Of a stretch of DNA of 64,000 nt, positions 22,186 through 35,478 are shown piece by piece. Made by a program: the position numbers and the translations under genes. Below the pieces are notes generated by a model. That model ran no database searches and was not told the DNA's origin. It was given only the letters and a program-made list of their open reading frames with translations. Position 1 is the stretch's first letter. Each line of letters starts with the position of its first letter. The stretch is from Cercis canadensis (lineage: Eukaryota; Streptophyta; Magnoliopsida; Fabales; Fabaceae), in NCBI GenBank assembly GCA_003255065.1, contig QAOA01001603.1, positions 12,050 to 76,049 on the forward strand, written 5' to 3'.

Positions 22186-23853
22186 ATGGAACTGCTCAAG
22201 CCAAGCACTGCAAATTCTCCTCCTCTTACCCCTTTGGGCTTCTTAGATAGAGCAGCTACCGTTTACGGTGATTGTCCCTCTGTTATTTACAACCATACCA
22301 CTTACACGTGGTCTCACACTCACCGTCGATGCCTCCTGCTGGCTTCTTCCCTTGTCTCCATCGGCATCCGTCGTAGCCACGTTGTCTCCGTCCTCGCCCC
22401 CAACATCCCCGCCATGTACGAGCTCCACTTCGCCGTCCCCTTCTCCGGCGCCATCCTCAACAACATCAACACCCGCCTTGACGCGCGGACCATCTCCGTC
22501 ATCCTCCGGCACGCCAAGTCCAAGCTCGTCTTCGTCGATTGCGCCTCACGCGCTCTTGTTCTTGAAGCCTTATCATTATTGCCGCCAAATAGTGAACGCC
22601 CAGTCCTGATCCTCATCACCGATGATACGGTCGAGCCTGAGCCATCATCATCATCATTCACCGCTGATTTTCACGACTCTTACGAAGGGCTGGTGGAGAA
22701 AGGTGATCCTGGTTTCCAGTGGATCCGGCCCAACACAGAATGGGACCCTATGATACTGAATTATACCTCTGGTACGACGTCGTCTCCGAAAGGGGTTGTT
22801 CATTGTCATCGAGGGGCCTTCACGATCACAGTTGATTCTCTGGTTGATTGGGCAGTACCTAAACAGCCTATTTACTTGTGGACCCTACCCATGTTCCATG
22901 CTAATGGGTGGAGCTTCCCGTGGGGGATGGCTGCCGTGGGTGGTACCAACATTTGTGTCCGTAAATTTGATGCGGAGATTGTGTTCGGTCTGATCGAGCG
23001 CCACGGTGTCACTCACATGTGTGGTGCACCTGTGGTGCTCAACATGCTAACAAATTCTCCCAACAACAAGCCGCTTCGAAACCCGGTTCAGATTCTCACA
23101 GCCGGAGCTCCACCTCCAGCCGCGGTTCTATTCCGGACCGAATCATTGGGCTTTGTTGTAGGTCACGGGTACGGGCTAACCGAAACAGGTGGGTTAATGG
23201 TGTCCTGCGCTTGGAAACCCCAGTGGAACCGGTTGCCGGCGACAGAGAGAGCTCGGCTGAAGGCGAGGCAAGGGGTGAGGACAATTGGGATGGCGGAGAT
23301 GGACGTGTTGGATCCCGAATCAGGACTCAGCGTGAAACGAGACGGGTCAACATTGGGTGAAGTAGTTCTTCGGGGCGGGTGTGTAATGCTGGGATATCTC
23401 AAAGACCCGGAAGGAACATCCAAATGCTTCAAAAACGGGTGGTTCTATACGGGCGACGTGGGGGTGATGCACCCAGATGGGTACTTGGAAATCAAGGACC
23501 GATCAAAGGATGTGATCATTAGCGGCGGAGAGAATCTGAGCAGCGTGGAGGTAGAATCCGTCTTGTATACCCACCCGGCGATAAACGAAGCGGCGGTGGT
23601 GTCCCGACCCGACGATTATTGGGGCGAGACGCCATGTGCATTCGTGAGCTTGAAAAGTGGGTTGGAGAAGAAACCCACAGAGAATGAGGTAATTGAATAT
23701 TGCAGGGCGAATATGGCGCACTTTATGGTGCCCAAAACGGTGGTGTTTAAGGAGGAACTTCCCAAGACTTCAACGGGGAAGATCCAGAAGTTTGTGCTCA
23801 GAAATATTGCCAAAGATATGGGACCTATACACAAGAAGAAGAGCCGTTTGTAA
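22186..23853 (+). CDS. Peroxisomal acyl-activating enzyme, AAE5/6-BZO1 clade, copy 2
   Basis: A single-exon frame of 555 aa starting MELLKPSTANSPPLTPLGFL. By eye about nine in ten residues match copy 1, and the gene is clearly its duplicate. All ANL motifs are present: P-loop YTSGTTSSPKG (from about residue 193), GHGYGLTETGG, GWFYTGDVG, DRSKDVIISGGEN and TGKIQKFVLR. The last three residues, SRL, are a PTS1 signal for import into peroxisomes. Unlike copy 1 it keeps the Gly before YGLTE. Expected role: ATP-dependent formation of CoA thioesters of carboxylic acids in the peroxisome; Arabidopsis relatives act on benzoate or remain without known substrate. Its upstream region differs from copy 1 because its ancestral head-to-head neighbour is missing and other DNA lies in front. 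Confidence 0.95.
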   Translation: MELLKPSTANSPPLTPLGFLDRAATVYGDCPSVIYNHTTYTWSHTHRRCLLLASSLVSIGIRRSHVVSVLAPNIPAMYELHFAVPFSGAILNNINTRLDARTISVILRHAKSKLVFVDCASRALVLEALSLLPPNSERPVLILITDDTVEPEPSSSSFTADFHDSYEGLVEKGDPGFQWIRPNTEWDPMILNYTSGTTSSPKGVVHCHRGAFTITVDSLVDWAVPKQPIYLWTLPMFHANGWSFPWGMAAVGGTNICVRKFDAEIVFGLIERHGVTHMCGAPVVLNMLTNSPNNKPLRNPVQILTAGAPPPAAVLFRTESLGFVVGHGYGLTETGGLMVSCAWKPQWNRLPATERARLKARQGVRTIGMAEMDVLDPESGLSVKRDGSTLGEVVLRGGCVMLGYLKDPEGTSKCFKNGWFYTGDVGVMHPDGYLEIKDRSKDVIISGGENLSSVEVESVLYTHPAINEAAVVSRPDDYWGETPCAFVSLKSGLEKKPTENEVIEYCRANMAHFMVPKTVVFKEELPKTSTGKIQKFVLRNIAKDMGPIHKKKSRL

Positions 23854-24270
23854 GAGTGAATTTGAGGAACCACTTTCATATTTAGTTGATTCATTGCTAC
23901 GCTTTTTCTGTACAAAATCTACCCTATCTACTCATCGTTGGGTATATAATATTAGTTGTTTAGTATTTCCGCAATAAAAAGCAAGTCCTACATTAACATT
24001 ACATATAATTTGGCCTAGTGTTCAACATTTATCTTTGAGGTTTCCTGGCAATTAGCTGGTGAATCTACGTTTGAATAATTTTTTTTGTTTTTAAATGTAT
24101 AAGATAAGAAGCAAGAAATACTATCCTCTTTTCAGAAGGGGGGAAAAAAGAACAGCTGCACTATCCACCAAGAATGCTAATTTCAGCAAAATCTGGATAA
24201 AGGATCTTGATGAGAAGCGTCTTGTATGAAATTGACATGCCAACACATCGTATTCTTTATTCCCGTCAAA

Positions 24271-24427
24271 TTTGACTGCAGGTTGTAAGTAAAACTAATC
24301 TTATCTTATTAATCTATTCCACTTGTTTTTTTTTTTTTTTTTTTTTTTNTTTGACTGCAGGTTGTAAGTAAAACTAATCTTATCTTATTAATCTATTCCA
24401 CTTGTTTTGTTTTTTTTTTTTTATCAG
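24271..24427. other. Direct duplication across single N at 24349 (probable assembly join)
   Basis: The ~60 bp beginning TTTGACTGCAGGTTGTAAGT and ending in a long poly-T occurs before the N and again straight after it. The poly-T probably stopped the contigs and the overlap was not merged. Confidence 0.75.
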
Positions 24428-24946
24428 ATTTAAAGCTAAATACTTTAAGATGAAATACTCAATATTCGATGGTAAGGAAAAAAAAAAAAAAAAGTCTTAG
24501 CACACAAACATCTCCCAACTTTGTTTGCTTGGATGAAAGCTGGATATTAAAAAAATATTAAAAAGTCTACCACAGAAGGCTTCTTTGATATAATTCATGG
24601 GAAAAAAATATTAAAAAATAGGCATGCCAAAGTATGTATTCTCTTCAATTACCACAGCTTGTAGAACTTGTTGTAGTGATTCAAAATCAAGTTTCCCAAG
24701 ACCCAATTGGAGGAAAGCTGGATCATCACCAAAGAAATGAAGCTCCAAGCGTTTCTCAAACCCCCATCAAAACTAGAAACAGCCATTGAGTTGAGCGCAT
24801 ACAACTGCAAAAGAAGGGGCAATTACCTGAAATTGATTATCCCCATCCCTTTTGCAATTAGTAGCGAAGCATAGCAAGAGCATCCGCTGTGAGTGCCAAT
24901 ATTTGCCATGATGCACCAATGGAAAAACTGTAATGAAGACAGTAAT
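24428..24946. other. Spacer, no gene seen
   Basis: AT-rich sequence with poly-A runs. No coding region or transposon end could be supported. Confidence 0.5.
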
Positions 24947-24953
24947 AAAAACA

Positions 24954-26004
24954 AGAGTAAAATATATTTTGGTCATTGAAAAATTGTCATGTTGTTACTT
25001 TAGTCTCTAATTTATTTTTAGTGTCACTGTAATCCTCAAAATATTCATCTGTAAGTTAATTCAGTCCTCCGTCTAACCCAATTAACCTAGGTGAGAGGAA
25101 AAAATTTAGGTGACCTGTTAAATAGTTACGTGACAATTAGTGCCCACGTGGGATATGACTTGGTACTTAATGTGATTAAAATGATGTTGTTTTATTGCTG
25201 TGGAAAAGAAAAAAAAAAAAAAAAAGACACTTAACAGAACAAATACGATGCCATTTTGGTGGTTGCAAAAGAAAAATTAAAAAAAGCTAACATATGTCTC
25301 CATATCATATGGCATGGTTTTGTCTCACAAACCCTATAAAAATACGGTAAATATGACTTGAGGTCCCACCTTCCAACCCCAACCCCACCATCCCAGAGGT
25401 CCAATCTGGGGGAATAAGGACTAAGGATGGGGAATTAGTCTAGTCCCTCTATGGCACATTTTGTTTTCTCTTCTCTATAGTTGCTACTTGCTAGCTAAGG
25501 TAATAGAGCATGGAGGAGACCAAAAGTGAAATGGTATAGTACTCTAGTATCAGTGAGATGCTGTCCCTAATGATTTTTAATGAAACTTTGATTCAGACAG
25601 ACATGCACTTGGAAGTTTGGGGGCAGAAATTCTAAGTATAGCCCATATAGTGAGCGAGTAGATGTTTAAAATTCCAAGTGATAGGGAAAGGAAAAGAGGA
25701 TGGAGGGTTGTGTTAGATGCTGTTATGCTGCTCTCTTTGTGTGAATGTGAGATGAGATTAGATATATTTTAACTTTTTAAAATTTTAATTGGCTGTAATG
25801 TGTAAATTGCAATGCATAATTGTCACGTAATCACTTAACGAGCCATTTAGACCTTTTTTTTTTTACTTGGGTTAACTAGGCTAGACGAATGATTAAATTG
25901 GTTGACGGATGAATATTTTAAAGACTAAAATAACACAAGAAATAAATTAAGGACTGAAATAACAACGTGATTATTTTTCAAGGATCAAAATAGTATTTTA
26001 CTCT
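24954..26004. mobile_element. 1051-bp non-autonomous TIR element with ~200-bp inverted repeats
   Basis: The left end AGAGTAAAATATATTTTGGTC and the right end, read in reverse complement as AGAGTAAAATACTATTTTGA, remain alignable for about 200 bp (for example AAATATTCATCTGTAAGTTA against AAATATTCATCCGTCAACCA, and TACGTGACAATTA in both). The element is bounded by AAAAACA at 24947-24953 and 26005-26011, a perfect 7-bp target duplication by my reading. No open frame resembling a transposase. Long terminal inverted repeats suggest a Mutator-like derivative; that assignment is inference. Confidence 0.8.
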
Positions 26005-26011
26005 AAAAACA

Positions 26012-27130
26012 ATTTCAACTAGTAAGCTTTTGTTTTTCTTTAATTTTTCCTTGCGGGGTGGGGATGGGGGTGTTGGGATATGGACTTCATTATCAAATGG
26101 CTGAAGAACAGAGCAAGCCCAGCAAATGAAAGAGGAAAGGCATGAGCAAATAGAACCAAACAAAATTAAAGCCCTATTGTGCCCCATGAATTAACACCAG
26201 TCTCCAACATCTGAGAGGTTACACAAGTATAGCCACCAAGCCCATCAATCAATTTACCAGAGTTACATGGCCTATAATCAAGAACTACATCTCTCAAGTA
26301 CTATTATTAACAATTTCCACAACTAAAAGCTTTCTTATGGGGCAAAGTGAAGGACATATTTTTGACCTATCAAAACTTTTATATTATTAGTTTTTTTTTT
26401 TTTTTTTGGGTTTACACTTAAAGTATCCATACACTTTTTGAATATGAGACTAGAATTTGAACTCGAGATTTTTAGCCTAAATTGTCTTGAGCTCAACATG
26501 CTTCTATTGAGCCAACACTTTATTGGTACCATTAGTTCTTTCATTCAAATAATTTTGGAAGTTTCTTGTGGGTTAGTGTTTGGGACTATAGTTTACCTGT
26601 CACATACATGTAGCATCATTCGTTAAATTGTTTTAGCAGGAAGAAGTGGAAATCATATTTGTATTGCATCTGTAGCTTTGCTTTGGAATACCAATCAGGG
26701 CAATCTTGTAACTCTTTATAGCTCATCTCTTTAGCTTCTTTTATTTTCCTTCCTTTTTTCATCAGCGATGGATTGGATACGAAGAAGAATAATTTTTTTT
26801 GAGTATAGAAAACCAGGTTGTAAATTTTTTTTGTGAAAATTCCAATTTTAATGTCTGCTAACAAATAATTTTACTATGATTCGTATGAACAGGTTATTTT
26901 GTTATAAAATCTGGTTATTTCTGTAAAAAATCATTCAGGCCAAACAAAAAAATCCGTAAAAAAATAATATATTAATTTTTTGCGTAAAATATAGTTTATG
27001 AATTAAATTAGAAATATTATTATTATTATACCAAATCAAAAATTTCTCAAAATTTTTCTTGAGTTGGACTCTGGGTCCATCAAGTCCAACTTATCAGTCT
27101 TCAAGTGTAACAGTGTTACAGTAATACTTA
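26012..27130. other. Spacer, no gene seen
   Basis: AT-rich. A stretch near 26440-26520 (GAATTTGAACTCGAGATTTT and a GAGCCAACACTTTATTGG-like end) resembles degenerate tRNA-derived repeat sequence, but it is too eroded to call. No gene was found. Confidence 0.45.
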
Positions 27131-27139
27131 CTAGCTTTC

Positions 27140-27290
27140 GGTTAATGGGCCGGACCTAAGGGGCCCAAGGTCCAGTCCAAGTACAGGAGAATTCAATCAC
27201 CATTTGGGCCAGTCCATTTCTGTTCGATCCGTTTCTTGCCTTGGTTCGGTTGGCTATAAAACCATTAGGGTTTCTGGTAGCTGCTTGCCA
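27140..27290 (+). promoter_or_regulatory. Ribosomal-protein-type promoter of RPS5
   Basis: Directly upstream of the RPS5 start are TGGGCC-type site II elements (AATGGGCCGG near 27145 and TTTGGGCCAG near 27204), a TATAAA at 27255-27260 and a telobox TAGGGTTT at 27266-27273. Site II elements plus a telobox are the usual pair in plant ribosomal protein promoters and drive expression in dividing cells. The TATA box would place the transcript start near 27285-27290, giving a leader of about 70 bases. Confidence 0.7.
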
Positions 27291-27356
27291 CAACACTCTT
27301 CGCTCCATCTCTCTCGGCGCGCTACTCTGTCGCAATTTGCAAACTTGCAAGGCACT

Positions 27357-29717
<2,361 letters not shown>

Positions 29718-32519
29718 GGAATGCAAAGTGGCACAGGGATGAGAGTTTTGCTTTTGAGCTGGTTTTGTATTTTTCCTTTTCACATGGCTGTTGTTACTCT
29801 TGAACCTAGAATGAAGATACAGTTGGTTGTTAGTTTTTTATAATGAAGATTGAAGAGTTTGTTTTTATTATTAGATCTTATATTATCAAAAGCAAACTTT
29901 TAATGTAAAATTATAGCTTATTATTTGACTGGCTTCATGAAGTTTGAATGCAGTTGCGTTGCTAAACGCATTTCCATAGAGTTGTGTTGATATCTTTAGT
30001 TGTAAACACATTGTTAATTTGATATCTTGATATGTTCTACGCCCAATTATAAAAAACTATTGAAGCAATTTTATATTTGTAAACTGTCATGGAGCTGAAG
30101 CTGTTTCCACTCATTACTAAATATTAATACTGCAGTGTTTTGGAACAACATTTGCAAGCATAAAACACTACGATAACTCACCAAAAAAAAAGTCTCTAGG
30201 AAGATGTTAGATATATTTATATAGGGAGGAGAATGAAGAAATGAAAGCATTACTACTTACTACGTATACGATGCTTTCTCATAACTAGTGGAGCAATTGA
30301 ATTGCATAATTGAAGTCTTTCACTATGAGTATGAGCTTATTTATGCCTATGAGGTTCCTTCACAATCTCTATCGAACACACATACGCTTAACATAAATTC
30401 CTTTAGTGTGGACTAGTTGGCAAGATCAGAGTTGAGAATTTTGGAGCAATTGAGTGAATGAAGGGAGAAGGAGACTTTATAGAGTGGCCAAGTCATCCAC
30501 TATGAGGTGCTTTGATAAAGACATTGGACTGCTGAGAAATCCAATCAATTTTCTCCACTTGCTCGCTAGGACTCATTTTCTTTCACTCACACTATCAAGT
30601 AACGTGGCGTATGCCTTGTGTGAGACTTGAGAGAAAGAGAATTTTCCAATCTCTTCATTTGGAAAGTGTTTGATACACATACACTACTTTGAGATACATG
30701 GACTAGAGTTATTTGGGTTCAACATATATACAAGCACAAACACTTTAGGGAAGGAGACTCAACATATATTAAACTTTGGGTCCTTAGCTTGGAATGGAAT
30801 ATCCGTTTAACCATTATTTGCTTACAACTTATGCCAAATCTATTTGATAAATTACAATTTAAAACAAAATAATATTTAATTTTGAATAATAAAACATTGG
30901 CTATTTAAATGTGGAAACATCGTCTAGACCATTGTGTTTTAATAATTTTTGTCTCAAGTTTTCAGTAATTTTAATTTAAATAAACAAGATAATTATATAT
31001 ATATATCACATATGTCTAAGGAAAGAACACCATGACAAATAAGTGGTCCTCTCACTAAATTGTGGACAGACTTGAGTTATGCACCACTTCAGTTATAGGT
31101 TAAAATTTCAATGAGATCTTACTGTTTTCATTGAAATATACATTGATTTAGGACCACTAGTTGAATGGAAGAACTTGAGATAAGATTTGGTCCTGCAGTC
31201 TATTGCCATTTGTGCGTAAATGATAGGTGAATATAGGAAGAAAGAATCATTTAGTCCTTTATAGGGATGGAATTGGAGATAGCGATGGCGACACAGATTT
31301 AAGGTATTTCGTTGGTAGTGGACTGGATGGGTCCTCAATCACGTTCAGTAACTTGAAGTTCTCTTTGCCAAAAGGTACTTTATTATCTTGAGACTAACTT
31401 GTACTTGTTCATTCACCACTGCACCGCTAAAAATAGGCATTTAGTGGAGTTGTATAATTCTTATATTTACAAATTTAGATAATTCACTGTGCCTGCATTT
31501 CAATTTACCTAGTGGTGAGATAGGCAAGGCAACCCACACACCTCACTTTATTGCCTTTTTTTTTCCAAGCCTCCTTCAACTCCTATAGGTTAGTTGATAG
31601 TAATAATTATTCAAATTAAGAGTCTATTTATTTGCACACGTAAAGTTGAAGTGCAGCATATACATATTTGCATATTCATCTCAATTACCCCATTACATAA
31701 TCTAAAAGTAGGTAAACATCTATGGAAATTGAAAAACACGAGCACAGATTACATAGATGAGGAAAACTCTATTCAAGTATATTTATGAGGATACCCACCC
31801 TTACTAGTCATATCCAAATGACAATGCAATAAGCTTAGCTTTTAATGTCTCCCCTCCTTTTTAGGTGTTACAACTCACAACTATTGCGTGAAAGTACATC
31901 AAGTTTAAAGATGAGTACCAATAAGAACACAATTTTTTTACACAAGCATTCTAAAAATAATTTAATGATTTGCATGGTAAAATTCGAGTTAGTATAACAA
32001 AATTAAATGGAATAGCTTGAATTTTTTTTAATATTTTTATATGTGACTTTGATTTAAACATATAACCTGAAAGTATAACTTAAATTTAAATTCTGATGCA
32101 TAAACAACTTTTAAACACAAATTATGTCATCATCATTATCATTTGAAGATCATCACTACTAAACTAATGTTCATCTTAATGAAGATGAATAGATATCAGA
32201 ACTAACCTTTTCTTTGGAGGGGGGTTGGGGTTTGAAATACAATGGAAAAAAGTGGGGCAAGTGGGCATCGCATATAATTCACAAACTTTGGTACCAGTTA
32301 ATGTGACTTCATGTACATGATTTATTTTGACTAATGTTATTTACACCATTTTAATATTTACATTATGGAAACGATTAAAATGCCACAACTAACAAGATCA
32401 ATAAATGAGTCACATGTGCCAAGCTTCATTAAGTGAGTTATTGTTTATAATAAAATTTGATTATTTATGTATATTTCAAAGGAAAGTTAGAAATGAAAAT
32501 TTGGCTCTAGTAGTAAAAC
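29718..32519. other. Long AT-rich spacer, no gene seen
   Basis: About 2.8 kb without any frame that resembles a protein on either strand. The first ~170 bp are the RPS5 3' region. I recognise no RNA gene and no clear transposon ends in the rest. Confidence 0.55.
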
Positions 32520-32895
32520 AGTGGGTTTTATCTTTTGCTTTGGCAATAGTGATGATATGTTCAAGGGTCCATCCACGAGATTAACTAAAGTGATACAACA
32601 AAGTGGGGTTGGCTATTTAGATAGGTGAACGAATCTCGTGAGTGGGCCCTTGAACATATCATTAATATTGCCACAGCAAAGGATAAAGCAAAAGATTAAA
32701 TTTCGTCAGTTATATCATTTGAGCAGCTCGATCGAAGCATAAAGTGATACAGCAAAATGGGGTTGGCTATTTTGATAGGTGATCAAATCTCGTAAGTGAA
32801 CCTTTAAACATATAATCAATATTGCCAAAGCAAAAGATAAAATACAAAGGATAAAATCTCGTCAGTTGTGGCATTTGAGCCACTCGAAGCATGGA
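32520..32895. repeat. Inverted plus tandem duplication (fold-back cluster)
   Basis: The segment at 32589-32742 is repeated in tandem at 32743-32895 (both contain TGGGGTTGGCTATTT...ATAGGTGA and ATATTGCCA.AGCAAA.GATAAA). In addition 32520-32585 (TTTTGCTTTGGCAATAGTGA, TGATATGTTCAAGGGTCC) is the reverse complement of about 32635-32695. Together they can form a hairpin arm. No coding content. Confidence 0.65.
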
Positions 32896-33236
32896 AGTCG
32901 TATCCTTACATTATATTTAAAAGTTAACAACCATATAAATATATGAGATCACTTTATATATATATATATGATTGACTCAAGTAGAGAAGTAATAGAATCA
33001 CTGCTACTTTGGCCGTATCGACATATTTATGCTATTTCACCGTCCTTGACACACTCCACCGGTCCACCCCCGCATCGTAATAAAGTTGACCCTCCAATTT
33101 ATGACAAAAATAACTGCTTTGCTTTCTTTTGAGTCCCACATGCTGCAACGCTGGCTGCTGTCATTCACTGGTTTATTTAAGTGTGCTACAGACTCAGCAA
33201 AAATATCAGTAAGCAGTGCAGTAACCAGCATTCACA

Positions 33237-34889
33237 ATGGATCAACTACACCCAAACCCTGCCAACTTACCACCTCTCACCCCATTAACCTTCTTGGAAC
33301 GAGCAGCTATTGTCTATGGCGACTCACCTTCTATTCTCTACAATGACATCTCTTACACGTGGTCTCACACCCACCGTCGATGCCTCCAGGTCGCCTCCTC
33401 CCTCGCATCTCTTGGCATTCAACGAGGCCACGTGGTCTCCGTTGTTGCACCCAACATTCCCGCCATGTACGAGCTCCACTTCGCTGTTCCCTTCACCGGC
33501 GCCATTCTCAACAACATTAACACCCGTTTGGACGCGCGCACCATATCCGTTCTCCTGCGTCACAGCGAATCCAAGCTCGTCTTCGTGGATGATCTCTCTC
33601 ACTCCCTCATCCTCGAGGCCTTGTCTTTTTTCCCACCGCATGTCCAACGCCCACTTCTCATCCTCATTACAGACGATGAGGCCGAGCCAATCACAACCGT
33701 TGATTTTGTTGACACATACGAGGGACTTATAAGAAAAGGCGATCCCGGCTTCAAGTGGATCCGACCAAACTCCGAGTGGGACCCCATAGTTTTAAACTAT
33801 ACATCTGGTACGACGTCGTCTCCCAAAGGAGTGGTCCATTGCCACAGAGGAATCTTCATTATGACCGTTGATTCCCTTCTAGACTGGTCAGTACCGAAAC
33901 AACCAGTTTATTTGTGGACCCTAGCAATGTTCCACTCCAATGGATGGAGCTTCCCGTGGGGCATGGCAGCCTTGGGTGGGACCAACGTTTGCGTGCGTAA
34001 ATTCGACGCGCCGACGATCTACCGTCTGATTGAAACACACGGGGTGACCCATATGTGCGCGGCACCTGTGGTGCTCAACATGTTATCACATTTCAAACAA
34101 ACGTCACCGTTTAGGAACTCCGTTCATATATTAACTGGTGGGTCTCCACCACCGGCAGCAATTCTCTCACGTGCCGAGTCACTGGGTTTCGTGGTGAGTC
34201 ACGGGTACGGGTTAACGGAAACGTGCGGCGTTATCATCTCGTGCGCGTGGAAGACACAGTGGAACCGGTTTCCGGCAACGGAGAGGGCAAGGCTGAAGGC
34301 GAGACAAGGGGTGAGAACGATAGGGATGACGGAGGTGGACGTGGTAGACAGCGAGTCAGGACTCAGCGTGAAACACGACGGGTCAACTCTGGGTGAGATC
34401 GTTGTTCGAGGAGGGTGCGTGATGCTGGGGTACCTCAAGGATCCGATGGGGACCAGCAAGTGCATGAGGGAGAATGGGTGGTTATACACGGGAGACATGG
34501 GAGTGGTGCACCCAGACGGGTACTTGGAGATAAAGGATCGTTCCAAGGATGTGATTATTACTGGGGGAGAGAATCTGAGCAGCGTGGAAGTGGAGGCGGT
34601 GTTGTACACGCACCCGGCGGTGAATGAGGTGGCGGTGGTGGCGCGTCCCGATGAGTTTTGGGGGGAAACTCCTTGTGCGTTTGTGAGCTTGAAAGCTGGG
34701 CCAAAGAAGAGGCCTACGGAGGGAGAGATAATGGAGTATTGTAGAGGATTGTTACCGCACTATATGGTGCCCAAAACGGTGGTGTTTAAGCAACACCTTC
34801 CAATAACTTCTACAGGGAAGATTCAGAAGTATGTGCTTAGGAAGCACGCGCAAGCAATGGGGTCGTTAACTGTAGCTAGTCGGATCTAA
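33237..34889 (+). CDS. Peroxisomal acyl-activating enzyme, AAE5/6-BZO1 clade, copy 3 (diverged)
   Basis: A single-exon frame of 550 aa from MDQLHPNPANLPPLTPLTFL. It is the same enzyme family as the two ligases to its left but more diverged, so it stems from an older duplication. Motifs: P-loop YTSGTTSSPKG (from about residue 188), SHGYGLTETCG, GWLYTGDMG, DRSKDVIITGGEN and TGKIQKYVLR. It ends in SRI, a weaker but plausible PTS1 tripeptide, where copies 1 and 2 have SRL. A TTTATTTAA stretch near 33173 could serve as a TATA-like element. The role is ATP-dependent CoA-ester formation; differences near the substrate pocket region (such as TLAMFHSNGWSF for TLPMFHANGW) allow a different acid to be used, but that is inference. 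Confidence 0.94.
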   Translation: MDQLHPNPANLPPLTPLTFLERAAIVYGDSPSILYNDISYTWSHTHRRCLQVASSLASLGIQRGHVVSVVAPNIPAMYELHFAVPFTGAILNNINTRLDARTISVLLRHSESKLVFVDDLSHSLILEALSFFPPHVQRPLLILITDDEAEPITTVDFVDTYEGLIRKGDPGFKWIRPNSEWDPIVLNYTSGTTSSPKGVVHCHRGIFIMTVDSLLDWSVPKQPVYLWTLAMFHSNGWSFPWGMAALGGTNVCVRKFDAPTIYRLIETHGVTHMCAAPVVLNMLSHFKQTSPFRNSVHILTGGSPPPAAILSRAESLGFVVSHGYGLTETCGVIISCAWKTQWNRFPATERARLKARQGVRTIGMTEVDVVDSESGLSVKHDGSTLGEIVVRGGCVMLGYLKDPMGTSKCMRENGWLYTGDMGVVHPDGYLEIKDRSKDVIITGGENLSSVEVEAVLYTHPAVNEVAVVARPDEFWGETPCAFVSLKAGPKKRPTEGEIMEYCRGLLPHYMVPKTVVFKQHLPITSTGKIQKYVLRKHAQAMGSLTVASRI

Positions 34890-35016
34890 AGCACAGCTCA
34901 ACTTTCTATGCATGCATTACTCAACCATTGAATTATCATATATCTATTTTGGATCCTGAAACTCTCAGACTTAATTTGTGTACTTTTTTTTTTAATAAAT
35001 TGGGTTCTTATAAACT

Positions 35017-35478
35017 AGGTTTAAATGTAAGATTTGTATAATTTGAATAAATTTTGAATTAAAATTTTATAATTTTTTTTGGAGTTTTTTTAATTTAAAA
35101 TTTTTTAATTGGGTTCCTATTGTTATCCCAAATTATAAATTTGTTAGTTTAGTACTTACATAACAAGCGACTTATTTATGTGATAATAAAAAAAACTAAT
35201 GTAGCGTTAAAGTGACACACAAATTGTCAAAGTAAAGAGAAAATAGAAGAAGAGGAAAGATTATGTAGTGACAATTTTTGTGTCACTTTGGTACTATATC
35301 AACTTTTTTTATTGCCACATAAATAAACTATTTGACATATGAGCACTAAACTAACAAATTTATAATTTGTAGTAACAACAAAGACCAAATTAAAAAATAT
35401 TCAAACTATAAGAACCAAAAAAAAAATTTATAAGAACTTATTTCAAAATTTATCCAAACTTAGAATATATTTAAACCT
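35017..35478. mobile_element. Fold-back TIR element, family F, copy 1
   Basis: Ends AGGTTTAAAT (35017) and ATTTAAACCT (to 35478) are inverted, and the two halves stay complementary almost to the centre: left TATAAATTTGTTAGTTTAGT and GACTTATTTATGTGATAATA match the reverse complement of the right half. The centre carries AGTGACACACAAATTGTCA and its mirror. No coding sequence. It shares its arms with the element at 37504-38177. Confidence 0.75.

Noticed and set aside
26430-26540. SINE or LTR fragment
   Set aside because: It has GAACTCGAG and GAGCCAACACT-like text as in tRNA-derived repeats, but is too degenerate and lacks both boundaries.
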